Shown: positions 12,489 through 24,237, counted from the first letter of the stretch. The stretch: 64,000 nucleotides of DNA from Chromera velia (GCA_018398765.1 JAHBMJ010003676.1:5001-69000), one strand, 5' to 3'. Notes: a model not told the origin generated them from the sequence alone. Numbers and translations: made by a program.

Positions 12489-13868
12489 GGCTGCGTGAGA
12501 GGATGCAAGGGTCACTTTGGGAAAGAGGGAGAAAGAAAGTGAAAGATCGATTTTTCCCTCGTTTATTCGTCTAGCTGTTTTTTTGGTTTTGCCCGGATCC
12601 AAATTCAAAATTCATTCTAGAATTCATATATGAACATCACTGGTATTTCTTGGAATGATTGTAATGATTGAATGCATGATTCACTTGCGTCGCAAAGTTT
12701 TCATTTTTTTTTTTTAAAGACTTTTTTGTTGAATCCACGTGTTTTTACATGTTTTTGACCACACAATAAGCTGAAAGCTAAGCTAAGCTACTACTAGCCG
12801 CTGAGTAATCCTAGGTAGAATCCGGGAGTTTCTCTATTTTTTAATAGCTGGTCCACAAGTTTTAATATACGGTCTTAAGTTTATCTAGGTTTATATGCTA
12901 GGGTCTATAGGCTAGGGTTTATGTCACAAGTTATGTCAGTTGTGTTTATCAGAATTATAATAACAAATACTAACAACACTTTCTGTTTCGATTTTATTTA
13001 AATTTTATTTGTAATATAATGGAAATTCTGTGTTATAAGAAGCTGGCCTGGGTATCGTGATAGCATGTACTTAATTCCTTGAATTTCCTCCATGTATTTT
13101 CCGATCCAAAAACTAAAAAAACCTAAAAAAACCTAGTAATCTAAATAGCTAGGCATGTCACAGCAAAAAAAAAGTCTCTAGAAAAACGAGCTATCTACTT
13201 TTTTTTTTTTTCTTTTTTTTTTTTGCCTGCAACACCTTGCAGCACTTGTGCAATACCCATGTAACAGCTAAACAACAGTTGTTTTAGACAAAAAAAAAAA
13301 TATCTGACAAAGAGAGTTATCTATTTTTTTTTTCTGTAATATCCCTAGAAAAACAGACATATATATTACAGCATAAAAAGCTCAATAAAGTGAAACGTGC
13401 TAGTAAGAAACGTGCAGCATGCAATCTATAGATAACAATTTTAAGTATCACTAATAGTAGCATTCTGCCCTAGATTCTGCCAGATATACGAAGCGCTAGA
13501 CAAAGCGTCGCACGTAAATTAAAAAACAAAAAAATAAAAAAAATAATAGATGCAAATAGAGTTGTAACCACTTAGAAACAATAACATTCTCTAAAAAGAT
13601 TTTTTCCTTTGATTTTTTGGTTATTGTACTGCCATTTACCCATACCGCTCTTCTCTTTCATTGCTTGAACTAGCTTTGGATTAAATCAAAACTTGCACAC
13701 GTTTTCTCCTTTTTTATCTTTCCCATCTGTGTCAACCAACACAATCCGAGTCACACTCATTGAGCCCCTTCACAATTTTCTTGCCCTCTAGACTTTTTAA
13801 GTACCGCTGTCTGAGTCCATGAGAAGCAGTAACTCACGCAGAAAAAAAGGCAGCTTAAAGGCTTTACA
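12489..13868. other. A+T-rich gene-free island at a convergent gene end
   Basis: This spacer lies between the 3' end of the chaperone gene (+) and the 3' end of the pseudokinase frame (-). From about 12600 the sequence is markedly A+T-rich, with T-runs at 12704-12715 and 13199-13223 and A-runs near 13290, 13510 and 13535. Short degenerate CTAGG/TAGGG words occur near 12870-12920. I see no coding frame, no RNA gene and no intact mobile element. It must contain the 3' UTRs of both flanking genes. Confidence 0.6.
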
Positions 13869-13871
13869 GCT

Positions 13872-16514
13872 TCAATGGCGAATGCAGAAGGGCAGAAGAG
13901 AAGAAAAACAAGCAGAAAGACCCCGGCATCGGAACTCTGCAGAGTCAGAACACTTCTTTCTGTCCACATTCCGCTCCGCTCCCGCAAAGTCACTCTCGTT
14001 CTTAACTTTCCCTCCCCCTCTTTCCCCCCGCGAAGCCACAAAGCAGCGCTTGCCAGTGTCTCCTCTCCCCTGATCAATTTTCAAGGGGGCTTCTCGGGTC
14101 GGCGCTCCCCTCTCCCCCAGCTTTAGATTGGCATCAGATGAATGGAAAGGAAGCGTGGAGCTCCTCAGCGGACTCTCGACAGTCACACTGTCCAAGCCGC
14201 TACCCTTGTCGGCACTGCTTTGTACGAAACAATGGCCGTCTGACTGAGGCTCTAACAGCGCAGAAATGCCAGCACCGCTTCCCTCCCAGATGTCTCTCTG
14301 TCCATGACTCTGTCTGTCTGACACACTGAGGGTGTCCTCATCCCCCAGTCCGGAGGCCCCTCTCGCAGCAGTCCTCAATCTGTTTGAGTCACACGCGCAC
14401 TCAGAACCGAGCTTGGTGACTTTTTTTTCGACACCCAGAACGCTTCTGACAGTGTGAGAACCTCCCGTGCTCCTCTTTCTGCTGTCCTGATTCTGCAGTA
14501 GATCTTCCCCATGTCTCCACCCCTCTCTCATCTCATCAGGCTGAGTGTCCGTCTTTCTCTTTCCCCCCCCCACTCTCTCTCCGACTTCTTGCCGCATGGC
14601 AGAGATGTCCGGAGAAATGCGCCGAGAGATTTCAGAAGGAGGGAAGAAGTGTGAGGGACAGCCTGGGTGAGGACAGGCCAGGGAGACGCCTTCTGGGGTG
14701 AACAATCCAGGGGGGGCGTCTGACGGTATGTGTGTTCGGGTGAGAGTCATCGAGCTCAGACAAGAGTCGCAGAGGAAATGAGGGACGGGGGAGGTGCAAA
14801 AGAGACCGGCGGTGTGAGAGTGAAGATTGAAACAACCTATGCACTGCGCTTCCTCTGTCTCTTCCCCAATCACTTCCCCCGACAGAGAGTCTGTCTGAAA
14901 GAGAGGGTGTCGAAGGACATCTGCCGCTGCGGGACGATCTGCGACAACGGGAGAACACATGCGACCCACCAAGTCCTTCAGTGCTGCCGCTCTCTCTGCA
15001 TCCTCCCCAAAAGCCCCCCCCCCGCCTAACAGATCTGACAAGATAATTCCTGCTGAGAAGACATCACCACTCATCGTCCCTTCTGCCTTCACTGACTCAG
15101 ACAGAGTCGGGAGGAAAGGACCAAGGCCGATGCCTTCGGGGTCAAATTCTTCATTTGCCTCCGAATGGCAGAGAGAATACGAAAGCGGTCTCACGGCCTC
15201 CTCTGTGGGGGGATTCTGTTGTGCAGCCTCACGGAGGAGGTTTGCATGCTTCTTGTCTGCGTCCCTCGTCCCGTTGAATCCCAACACCCCTCTTCCCCTC
15301 TTGGTCAGAAAAACGTTCTCACACCTCAGATCACCGTGGACAAATCCCTTTTGATGAAGAAATGCAAGCGCTGAGACGATGTCTGACGCAACCTGAACAC
15401 GCTCTTTCAGATCCCCTCCCCCCAGGCCCTCCGTTATCCCTCCCTCCATGACCCACTCAGCAGACTCAGAGAGCCGCCCCTCAGGCTGGGGACACCACGG
15501 GGTCACCTGAAGGACCCTGCAGTCCTCCGCCTTCCCGTCCCCCACACGCACGGCAATCAACGGTACCAGATTCGGATAAGAGAGACGACTCAACACAGTG
15601 GCGTGACGGTGGAACGGTCGGGCTGCTTCTGGACTCTCCCCCTCGATCTGACTCCCCCCCCACATTTCGGACCCCGATCTTGTACTTGTGGTGAACCAAC
15701 CATGAGTGCGTTGAGGTCGGATGGGGTTCAGTTGAGTCTCAAATCGCATCCGTGGAGCGACTGAGAGAGAATGACGGAGGGGTTGCATGCATTGAAGGTC
15801 TGCCTCTCCCTTTTCAGCGTTCACACTGAGAGGGCTGACGCCAGATTGGGACTCTGACTGATTGAGGATATTTTGACAGGGCAAGTCCACCTTCTCTGAA
15901 GGCCTGCCATCAACGAGAGCACCAGAGTCTATCCAGGAACTCTGAAGAGAGTAGTCGTCGGAGTCCACACCGGAGAGGGGATTCAATTTGGGAAATGAGC
16001 GGATGGGGAACGGAGACGGAAATGCGATCTGAGAGAGTCTCTCATCGGATTCGAAGGAAAGCTGATGGACAGAATTGTCTGTGCTCTGCTGCTTCTCCTT
16101 CTCCTTTTTGCTTTCTTGTTGCTTATAGTGTAAACGGATCAGGAGACCTCTTTCTTGTGCGACAGCTTTTGGGATGTCTGTTCGGTGTCTTTTTCTGTAT
16201 GCTGCTCTGAGATCGGAAATCAGATAAGGATCGTGGCGACCTCTCTTGGTAGATTCCACAATTCTCTCCCTCAACTCAGCTGCCTCCTCTTCGATGAGAT
16301 CAGCCAACTGCTCGATGAATGTCGCTCTGCTGCTCATCTCCTCGGCTGTATGGCTGACAGTTTCTTTGAGGACTCCGTCAGTCACTCTCTCAGCCTGCCT
16401 TTCCTCCTCTTCTTTTGCTTCAGGGATCGGGTCTTCTTTCAGCATGAGCTTTTCCCCCTTCTCTTTTCTGAAACTCTCCAGCTCTGCGCGCGTGCGATTT
16501 GACAGCTTCTTCAT
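13872..16514 (-). CDS. Pseudokinase with C-terminal Cys-rich domain (terminal exon of, or directly downstream of, the ankyrin gene)
   Basis: An uninterrupted 880-codon frame. Residues 1-150 are helical and rich in Glu, Lys and Arg. Residues about 300-540 resemble a protein kinase catalytic domain: HGDLRCEN at 393-400 stands for HRDLKxxN, DVFSAGIILSDLL at 484-496 fits the helix F region, and DRPAAADVLRHPLF at 526-539 is the usual kinase end. The DFG position reads GFNG and no convincing glycine loop or beta-3 lysine precedes it, so phosphotransfer is doubtful. Residues 558-625 carry a C-x2-C, H-x-H, C-x2-C and C-x4-C pattern like a divergent zinc-binding RING-type fold. The remaining tail is low-complexity and polar. 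The only in-frame codons between this ATG and the last ankyrin exon are one TGA and six sense codons, so this may be one gene with the ankyrin repeats rather than a separate one. Confidence 0.75.
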   Translation of the reverse strand: MKKLSNRTRAELESFRKEKGEKLMLKEDPIPEAKEEEERQAERVTDGVLKETVSHTAEEMSSRATFIEQLADLIEEEAAELRERIVESTKRGRHDPYLISDLRAAYRKRHRTDIPKAVAQERGLLIRLHYKQQESKKEKEKQQSTDNSVHQLSFESDERLSQIAFPSPFPIRSFPKLNPLSGVDSDDYSLQSSWIDSGALVDGRPSEKVDLPCQNILNQSESQSGVSPLSVNAEKGEADLQCMQPLRHSLSVAPRMRFETQLNPIRPQRTHGWFTTSTRSGSEMWGGSQIEGESPEAARPFHRHATVLSRLSYPNLVPLIAVRVGDGKAEDCRVLQVTPWCPQPEGRLSESAEWVMEGGITEGLGGGDLKERVQVASDIVSALAFLHQKGFVHGDLRCENVFLTKRGRGVLGFNGTRDADKKHANLLREAAQQNPPTEEAVRPLSYSLCHSEANEEFDPEGIGLGPFLPTLSESVKAEGTMSGDVFSAGIILSDLLGGGGAFGEDAERAAALKDLVGRMCSPVVADRPAAADVLRHPLFQTDSLSGEVIGEETEEAQCIGCFNLHSHTAGLFCTSPVPHFLCDSCLSSMTLTRTHIPSDAPPGLFTPEGVSLACPHPGCPSHFFPPSEISRRISPDISAMRQEVGERVGGGKRKTDTQPDEMREGWRHGEDLLQNQDSRKRSTGGSHTVRSVLGVEKKVTKLGSECACDSNRLRTAARGASGLGDEDTLSVSDRQSHGQRDIWEGSGAGISALLEPQSDGHCFVQSSADKGSGLDSVTVESPLRSSTLPFHSSDANLKLGERGAPTREAPLKIDQGRGDTGKRCFVASRGERGGGKVKNESDFAGAERNVDRKKCSDSAEFRCRGLSACFSSLLPFCIRH

Positions 16515-16532
16515 GTGTCGGGAGGATCCGCT

Positions 16533-19500
16533 TCAGAACTCCACTATGGGTTTGTCGTAGTTCGAGGTTTCCTTCTGCTTTCTCTGGAGGAGAGTCCGCC
16601 CCTTCTGCATGGAGTCAGGTTGCGAGATTCAATTGAATCAAGCCAACTTGCGTTCATGTGAGAATGCACTGTTCACATGTCGGCCCTTCCTTCCGTCTGT
16701 GTACACGCACGCAGATTGAACTTTCGTTCCGGTTGAAAGAAAACCAAGCCTTAATTCTGCAAATCACCCCAATTCTACCAACAGCACTCATCCCCCCACG
16801 ACTGACCGAATCCACCCAGCGATCCTTTCGCATCACCTCCACACACGCGCTCTTCCCCTCTTGGAATGCCAAAGCGAGAGGCGTGTTACCGTCCTGCAGA
16901 CGTCGTACTCATTCATGCAGTGTGCAGTGTGCACATTCACAAAAGCGACCCTCACTCCAAAGTGTGCTGGATCCATCACATTGTGTCTGTGCAAAAAAGG
17001 AAGGCCTCTACTGAATCCAGACTCAAGCAACAAAAGACCAAACCAGCTCTCTCAAACGCACTCTCAAGTCTTCTATCGCGTCGCTGCCTGACCTGGTCCC
17101 TCGCTTTCGTGTCTGCCCCCGCCTTCACCAGAGTCTTCACAATCTTCACAGACGGGGACTTTTCCAACACGGCCAGGTGCAGCACCGTCCTCCCTCTCTG
17201 CATGCAAAAATACAGGGCACACAGGAAGAGACAAAGCCACAGGTAAGACGAAGAGAGTAGCGAGAGGAAGGATCCCTGTAAAGGGATTCAAAAGCACAAA
17301 GCGCGATGGGAGGGAGTGAACTTCCCATGCTCGAATCACGGCGGGAGAAGAGAAATCGAAAGTGGCAACGAACAGAAAGGGAGAAGCAAAGCCTAGATTC
17401 TCTCTATATGAACCACACAATAACCTTGTCTCCCCGCTTCACGTCCACACCTAAGTGTCTCAGTCAAGGGAGAACGGCAGGATACTAACAATGAAAAAAG
17501 ACAAAAAGGCAAGAAACAAACAAAGAAAGAAACAAAAGAAGAAAGGAGGGAAGCAAGGAAAGAAGGAAGGAAGGAAGGAAGGAAAGAAAGAGAACGTCAC
17601 TTCGACAGACCAAAAGACAAATAGACGGAAAGGCAAACAGCCAGAAAGGAAGGAAAGAAGGAAATCTGCCGACCTCGTCTACTTCCTGAAGTTCGACTCC
17701 CCTCTGAACGAACGACTCAACCAACTGTAAATCTTTTGAGACCACCGCCTTGTGTAGCTCCCACCAGCCGACCTACAACCGAATACAGAGGCCGAGGCAC
17801 AAATTCAATTGCATGTATCCAGATTCATCTGAAAAAAGAGCTCTCTCAAGCAATTTTGGTCAACACGAAGCCATTTCTAGAAGTAAAATCGCAAATCTAG
17901 GGTGAGTGTCCTGTTGTAAATAAGGGTTGCCTGGTTTCAAGGTGTCTTTGGCCAACCGGAGAGAACATCCAGAGTCAGAGAGAGAACACAAAATACGCAC
18001 ACATACAACAAGCCCACCCTCTGTGAAGCGTTCTCCTCCGCAGCTCCTGCCTCGAGCAGAAGTGTCCGAACCTCTGCGCCTCCCTGACGACAACTGAAGA
18101 GACCTCCCAACTTCCGTCCATCAATAGACGCCAGGCCAAGACACGTCTCTCCGGTCTGCTCACAGTCAGTGTAGAGACATTCAGGCAGAAGTGCACGGCG
18201 AGATGGGGAAAGCTTTGAAGGGGCGGGAGGACGGCAACAGAACAACAACATGCATTGTGGGAATGCAAAAAAGGGCATCTCCTACTGCCGAGCTTCCACT
18301 GGGCGACCCTGTTACGGCCCTTGAAAGAAACAAATCTCCATTGTGTGTTGGTCTGTGAGATGTCCGTGGCCGCGTTTCTTCAATGCGCACGCACAGGAAA
18401 TGAGCGTGAGTGACTGACTTTGTTCATTGCCTGCACGACAGCCCTCGCCTCCAGCAAGCCTTTCACTAGGATTTTGTCGCTCACGGATGCAGCCAGGTAG
18501 AGAGGGGTCTTCCCGTCCTGCACGTAGGGGCTTTCACCATTCTCCTTTTTTCTCTCCCTCCCTCTATGCATCGACTTCTTCATCCATCCATCCTCTCCTG
18601 GGTGTGTCGAATGCGAAAAGAGCATTTGGATTTTCTCCTTCTGAATCAGTTAGATTGTTCAAAGAAGAAAGTGGATGAAGGTAAGTAAGCATTTCATGTG
18701 GGAAGCCGAGCCGATCCATCGCCTTGCTTTGGAAAAAAACAAGAGGAAAAGGGAAAAAAGAAAAATGAACCCTCGAACAGACGCATGCAGGCACAGTCAC
18801 TCCCTAGCTCCTTCAGACACTGACCTTGTTTGCTACTTGATTCAATCCTGCTCCTCTCTGTCGGGCCAGCATCATGACGATCTCCCACAGGGGTCGCTCC
18901 TCGCCTTCAAGTCCGCTCTTCCCTTCAAGCTTCCACACAGCGACTGCAAGAGCTGTCTTTTCATTCTGCAAGAAGAAAAAGAACAGAAAAAGAGAGGTGT
19001 GTGTAAAAGCACATCAGAGAGAAATGGAAGCAGAAGGTGTCCGTGTCCAGAACCAGGCGACCGCCGGTCCGTCCATTCAGAGAAGAAGAATGTACGTGCA
19101 TGCGCATTTAGATCAATCAATGAAAGCTTGTCGCTTCTAGCACTGCATGAGAAACCCGCCGGATGACCAGAAAGCATCCAAACCACCAAAAGAGAAGAGC
19201 AAAAAGGGCAGTCGAAAGCAGACAGAAAGAGCAACCCGGCACCCGACAGTTTAGAAGAATGAAGTGGATGGCGTCACTCGGACAGGATCCCTCCCCCAAA
19301 CTAAGAAAAGAAAAGACCAGAGGGAAAACCAACCGACCCCATTCTTCCACTGCAGGTGATGAACCCCCGCTTTCAAAAGGGCTCCAACGAGAGAGGGGTT
19401 GCCGAGCTCACACGCCAGATGGAGAGGGGTCTCTCTCGATTCATCCATCCCTCTGTCTATGTTCACGTTGGCTCCCGCCTCTGCCAGCACTTTCAGGATC

Positions 19501-22469
19501 TCGACAGCTTTCTCCCTTTCTCTTTCTCTCTCTCTGCTGAGAATCGGTGTTGTTGTCAAATCAGGATTTCGAAATGCGAGCCGGAAAGCAGTGTTCCCTT
19601 CCTGAACAGCAAAATTCACATGTGTGAATGATTCTATGCACGAATAGACAATTTTCGAAAAGCAACTCAAAACAAAGTGTTTTCTCCTCTCTGCGACGAC
19701 CCAGTGTATCCTGCCTGCAACAGAAGAGAACGAGCGGATTCCGAGGAGATTCGAATCTCCCAGATAGAAGAGGGAGCGAGGATCTACCCCATATATAATA
19801 TACGAGTGTGGAGGGGGTGCATGGGAAGTTTAGGAACGAGTCGTAAGGCTGATAGCAAAAAACTAAGGAGGGCGATTCTTGTGCAGACGGCCTCTGATTT
19901 GCCTCACCCCACTATCCACAGCTGCTCTGCACAGGGAGACAAGCAGGTTTCCTTGCAGTCAGGTCATCAGAACCCATCCATGCAACAGACAAACAGACAG
20001 ACAGACAGAATGACCTTGTCGAGGGCATTCACGTTGAAGAAACGGGAGCCCGCACGTTGGAGCGCCCTCACAAGACGAACACAGCCATTCCGACACGCAA
20101 AGTGGAGAAGAGTCGAGCCCTCCTGCATGTATGCACATGAGAGAAAAGGGGGAACGTCGTCGGGGGAAATGTCATGAGGCAAATGTGAATCCGCTTAAAT
20201 TATGAGAGAAAGAGACCACTGCAATCTTATGGAAAGCAAACTAAAGCACAAAAGCCTGTGTGTGTGTGTGTGTGTTGGTCCGTGTGTGCTGGCGTCTCTC
20301 TCGCTCGGTCTCCCCATGGACATGTGGAGAGGGGCGTGCGTGCGTGCCACGGGTGCGATACAGCGACAGAGACAGAAGGAAGCATAGAGAGAGACATCAG
20401 ATGGACCTGAAGATGCGGATGGGATGCGGAACTGAAGAGGAAGGAAGAGAGAGGTAGACGGAGAAAGACAGAAAGAGCGCGACTGAGCCACAAAAAAAGG
20501 ATACCCGGAGAGGAAAAGGCAAAAAACAAACAAGATTTTTCTGAAAGGGTCTACAGAACGTACAGGATGTAGCAGAAGATCGGTATCCCTGTCCGCCTTC
20601 GATTTTCGGACCATCTTCTTAAAGAGCATCAGGACAATCTCAGCGATCGACTCTGTGTTGTCTGAGCGGTTCGATGTTGCCATTTGAATGGGAGACTGGA
20701 AGTACCTCTGCATGCATGCACAGATCTCAACGAGCGAGCATCTTGGCCAGCTAGCGTTACAGTGGCGTAGAGACAAAATCCCCACAGATCCTTTTGTTCG
20801 CCACGTACCGCCACCTTCCCACACACACATACACAACCACACAAAAACGGACACCAGCCAATCCGGCACTTTGTGTTCAGAGCATCGACGAAATCCTGGC
20901 TCCATTCCCACAGTTTCCACATGGCGACACCCAAAAGAGAGAGGAAAGGCAAAAAAAAAGGAAAAGAAAAGAAACGAGGGGGCAACCGACCGAGTCCAAA
21001 ACATCGCACCTTGCCCCTGCCTCCAGCAGCACGTTGACGACCAAAGGAGACGGGTCGGGTCTTTGGACAGCGAGATGGAGAGCCGTCATTCCGCCATTTT
21101 CATCTGCCTGCACACACATATTTGTAGTGCAGTGAGATTGGTGCACGGCACGGACGAAAAAAGATTGACGGAGAGAGGGACGCAGGAAGGAATATATGGA
21201 AGAAGGAAGGAAAGGAGGAAGATGCAGGACGGAAAACAATGGCAACAGTGCAACAAAAAGAACTTGAAAATTCAGAGAAGAGGGACCAACCTTATCGACA
21301 TACTCCGCAGAAGAAGATGCCTTCGCAAGACCCGTTTCAGCAAGACCCTTATCGACATGCTCCCGTTTCAGCAAGACCTTGACCACAGGAGGGCTGGAGT
21401 AGAAAGATGCTAGGTGGAGAGAGGTGCGCCCGTCCTGCATTTATTGCATTCATTTGTCCAGAGGGTGAGAGGGTACCTGCAGGTCCTGCCAGCAGGCAGC
21501 TCACACGGACGCAGACGAAAAGGTGTTAATGGACAGGGGTGACCGAGGAGTCTAGTGTCTCTCTGACCATCAACTTAGGCTGACGATTGCCTCACTAAAC
21601 TCTGATGGTAATCTGTCGGGCGCTTCGTCCTTCCTGTCCGAGCGGCGTGTCATTTTTGTTTTCTCATGGTAGTGAGTGCCTTGAAATCAGGCAGAGGTGG
21701 AAAGAAGGAAGAATAAACGGAAAGCGGAGGATGCCCCCAAAAGAAAGAACACAAAACACGCGTCAGACATTAGTGAGCAATTGAAGAAACAAAACAAAAG
21801 GACCTTTCGAGGTGAAGAGAAATCAAAACCTACTCTGTCCACTGCCTCTGCATCCGCTCCCGCCGCCACCAACGCACTCACGATCTCCACCGAAGTCTGT
21901 CTGGGTTTTCTCTGAACCGCAATGTGGAGCGCTGTCTTGCCTTCCTGCAAGCATCCAAACAGCAAATCATGACGCAACCGTGCACGCAAAACGGGGTAGA
22001 GGATCTTGGTTTTCGGAGAATGTCAAATGGGACAAGTATGAAACCTGCTTGGATTTCCTTTTCCTTCCTTCATTCTTTCTTTCCTTCCTTCCTTCCTCCC
22101 TTCAAGTTCCTTCTCTGATTCCTTCCCTCCTTCATTTGCTTCTTGCATCTGTCTCGCGCCCCTAGCTTTTGCTCAACTTCAATTTGCTCCCCCACTCCTC
22201 TGACCGACCGCGTTTTTCTTGTTCACGTCTGTCAGCTTGCGTCTGAGAAGTTTCTTCACACCCTCTGCGTCTCCCCTCTCGACAGCATCCCACAAGAGAA
22301 CCACCCGGCAGTGCGCATCCAAAGCCTCCTCCCCCTCAGAGTTCTCCCCTCCCTCTTCCACAGGATCTGAGGCCAAAGCCCTGGGTCTTCTTCTCGATTC
22401 CAGATCGGACCCCGTGCCCACCCCACCAGGATGCTGCCAGGATCGCCATAAGGACTCAACGTAGGAGAA
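16533..22469 (-). CDS. Ankyrin-repeat protein, 14 phase-0 exons, 5' end not resolved
   Basis: Exons on the minus strand: 22469-22209, 21944-21834, 21434-21291, 21107-20991, 20707-20564, 20122-20015, 19601-19338, 18965-18825, 18517-18419, 18155-18018, 17772-17674, 17197-17093, 16893-16807, 16604-16533. Every exon length is a multiple of three and every intron is phase 0. Most exons open with the ankyrin signature, for example DGKTPLYLAA, EGSTLLHFAC, RGRTVLHLAV and DGNTPLALAF, and close just after the AGAD-type turn. Two exons are exactly 33 codons, the canonical repeat length. Ankyrin stacks bind protein partners. The first exon listed begins at a CTGCAG acceptor, so the true start lies further upstream and was not found. 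The last exon ends at TGA (16535-16533), seven codons in frame ahead of the pseudokinase ATG. Confidence 0.85.
17558..17590. repeat. Purine (GGAA)n tract in an intron
   Basis: A run of AAGG/GAAA units lies between the ankyrin exons at 17772-17674 and 17197-17093. It is part of a longer purine-rich stretch from about 17490 to 17670. Confidence 0.8.
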
Positions 22470-24237
22470 CTGCAGACTCAGGCAACAAAGCAAAAAATGG
22501 AGGCAGAGGGTGAGTTTCACGAAGTACGAACCATTTGCGCACAATGTCAGCGAACATGTGCGAAGGCATCGAAAGGAAGCATGTACCGCTGACAGGCAAG
22601 GATGGCCTGAAACCGACAGCCTGCGCAGAGTGCAGCAAGAAAGCAGTCAATGTTCAGATTCAATGCTCTGAAGGGACTATTTGTGCGCGCAGGTCCAGAA
22701 CCCTTTCGTTATCGTGCCTCTGCTCTGGTACGACTTGTGTGTGTCAGAGGCTAGCTGCCGAAAACACAAACAGAAGCACAAGACCTGCACTGGAAAAATG
22801 CCCATGCAACACAGTCGGGCATGCATGAGGGAAACAGGGGCTGAAAGACAAACACGAGCTTGGAGGGACACGTCGTCGCACCAAGTCAATCTCTAAGATA
22901 TGAAAGGATGGTCGATACTAAATTCAAGCCTCGCTGGAGCCACGCACCTGCGGAATCCTCCGGAGACTTGAGAGGACGTCCATCGAGTCGAGTCGGTTGG
23001 TTCGTTCAGATGGGATTCTTGTACGACTGATTCCTCTTTATACTGTGTTCCGCGGCTTCCGAACTCCCTCAGATCGTGCACACCAAGCAGACTGGACAGG
23101 CAAGCAGCAAGTCAGGTTGCCTACCAGGGAGAGCTGATCGATGCCTGCGCTAGAAGGGCTCAAGCGCGTTGTACAACGAACGACCTGAACTATCAGCTCA
23201 GTCTGCAAAATCAACACAGAGGCTCCTGAAATGCGCGTAGTCCGACAGAGACAGAAGACCGACGACGTGCAGCTCTTCTAGTGTCGCCTCTCTGCCTTTT
23301 GATGGAAAGCTAAGGAAGGGAGTCTGATGTCAAAATCTGAACGCTAGCTGTATATATAGGCTTCGCCTTAGTTGGATTCGAAGTCACCTCGACGAGGCCA
23401 CAGAGGACATGCAGTTCCAAGTGGCACTCTGGCTGAACGACACCACGTCTTGCATCGAATATGCCACAGTCCGAGCGCGATTGTCTTCCGTTCTTGAATT
23501 GAATACATCGATACATGATTTTGGGGTATCACCCTTCAAATCCCTTCAATGCTCTGGAATTCAGACTGGGAAATTATTTCAGACTATATAGTGTTTTGGT
23601 ATGTTTTGGTCGGGTCATGCAGTGGCCGCGCCGCCGCGGCCCCGCGCCGTGAAACTTTGAGCCAGGTCGCGGGGGTGTACAGAGCTAGACAAGAACCGAG
23701 GCCCTGGGCCCCGGCACACGCGCATGGCCCCGGCACGGGTGCGCACGCCGCCGCCGCAGCTCCCGGCCGGGGCGGGCCGCGGCCGCCGCGGCCCCCGGTT
23801 GATCGAATTTTATTCGGAACATGATCGCTTGGTGGCCATTGGTGGCCTCGTAAGCTTTTCCAACTGCGTTCCAAGCATTGCAAATCTCCTGCACTTGCCA
23901 CAAGAACTGAGATGGGACTTTGCAGCCGACTTTGGAGCAGTGTGAGGCTTCGCTGATCGGCTTCATTTTTGTAGAGTCCATCTTTTCGTTGTTTTTTTTG
24001 CCTCCAGTCTCCTTTCACAGAAGCACATCGGTCAAGGCAGCCAGACAGGGCAGGCGAAAAAAAGGCAGACCAAAGAAAGCAGAGAGACCGACACTTCTCT
24101 GGTGATCCCTTCGGCTGTTTTCGTTTGTGTGAATGTCTTTCGGAGGGTGGTTCTGTCAGGAGACCAACCCCCTCGCTTGTTGTGCTGTTCGAGACAAAGG
24201 AGGAGACGGGGAAGACGAAAAGGGAAAAAATATCGCC
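22470..24237. other. Divergent spacer between the ankyrin gene (-) and the SMP/C2 gene (+)
   Basis: It should hold the missing 5' exon or exons of the ankyrin gene, both promoters, and possibly an upstream exon of the SMP gene. A minus-strand frame opens with ATG at 23081 and reaches a possible donor near 22951, but its phase does not fit the next ankyrin exon. No exon could be assigned with confidence. Confidence 0.4.
23622..23799. other. Exceptionally G+C-rich block in the divergent spacer
   Basis: Two stretches, 23622-23650 and 23697-23799, are almost purely GC/CG words (GCCGCCGCGGCC-type) and stand out from a window that is otherwise near balanced. The block sits between two divergently transcribed genes, where a shared promoter would be expected. 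Frames crossing it encode only Ala/Gly/Pro/Arg-rich low complexity. Confidence 0.6.

Noticed and set aside
12870-12920. TAGGG/CTAGGGT words as an interstitial telomere repeat
   Set aside because: Too few and too degenerate; spacing is irregular and they are mixed with CTAGG words.
19730-19800. tRNA-like signature: a B-box-like GATTCGAATCTCC palindrome, with TGGGGTAGATCC near it on the minus strand
   Set aside because: No 7-bp acceptor stem, no D-arm or anticodon arm of correct spacing, and the TTCGAA element is a short palindrome that gives the wrong loop size.
22466-22544. ATG at 22544 with a hydrophobic stretch, suggesting a signal peptide for the ankyrin protein
   Set aside because: The hydrophobic part is read from the polypyrimidine region of an intron ending at a clear CTGCAG acceptor at 22470. 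A secreted ankyrin-kinase protein would also be odd.
23685-23981. 98-codon minus-strand frame opening MDSTKMKPISEASHCS
   Set aside because: Its second half is the Ala/Gly/Pro product of the G+C-rich block, and the first half matches no family I recognise. Insufficient for a gene call.
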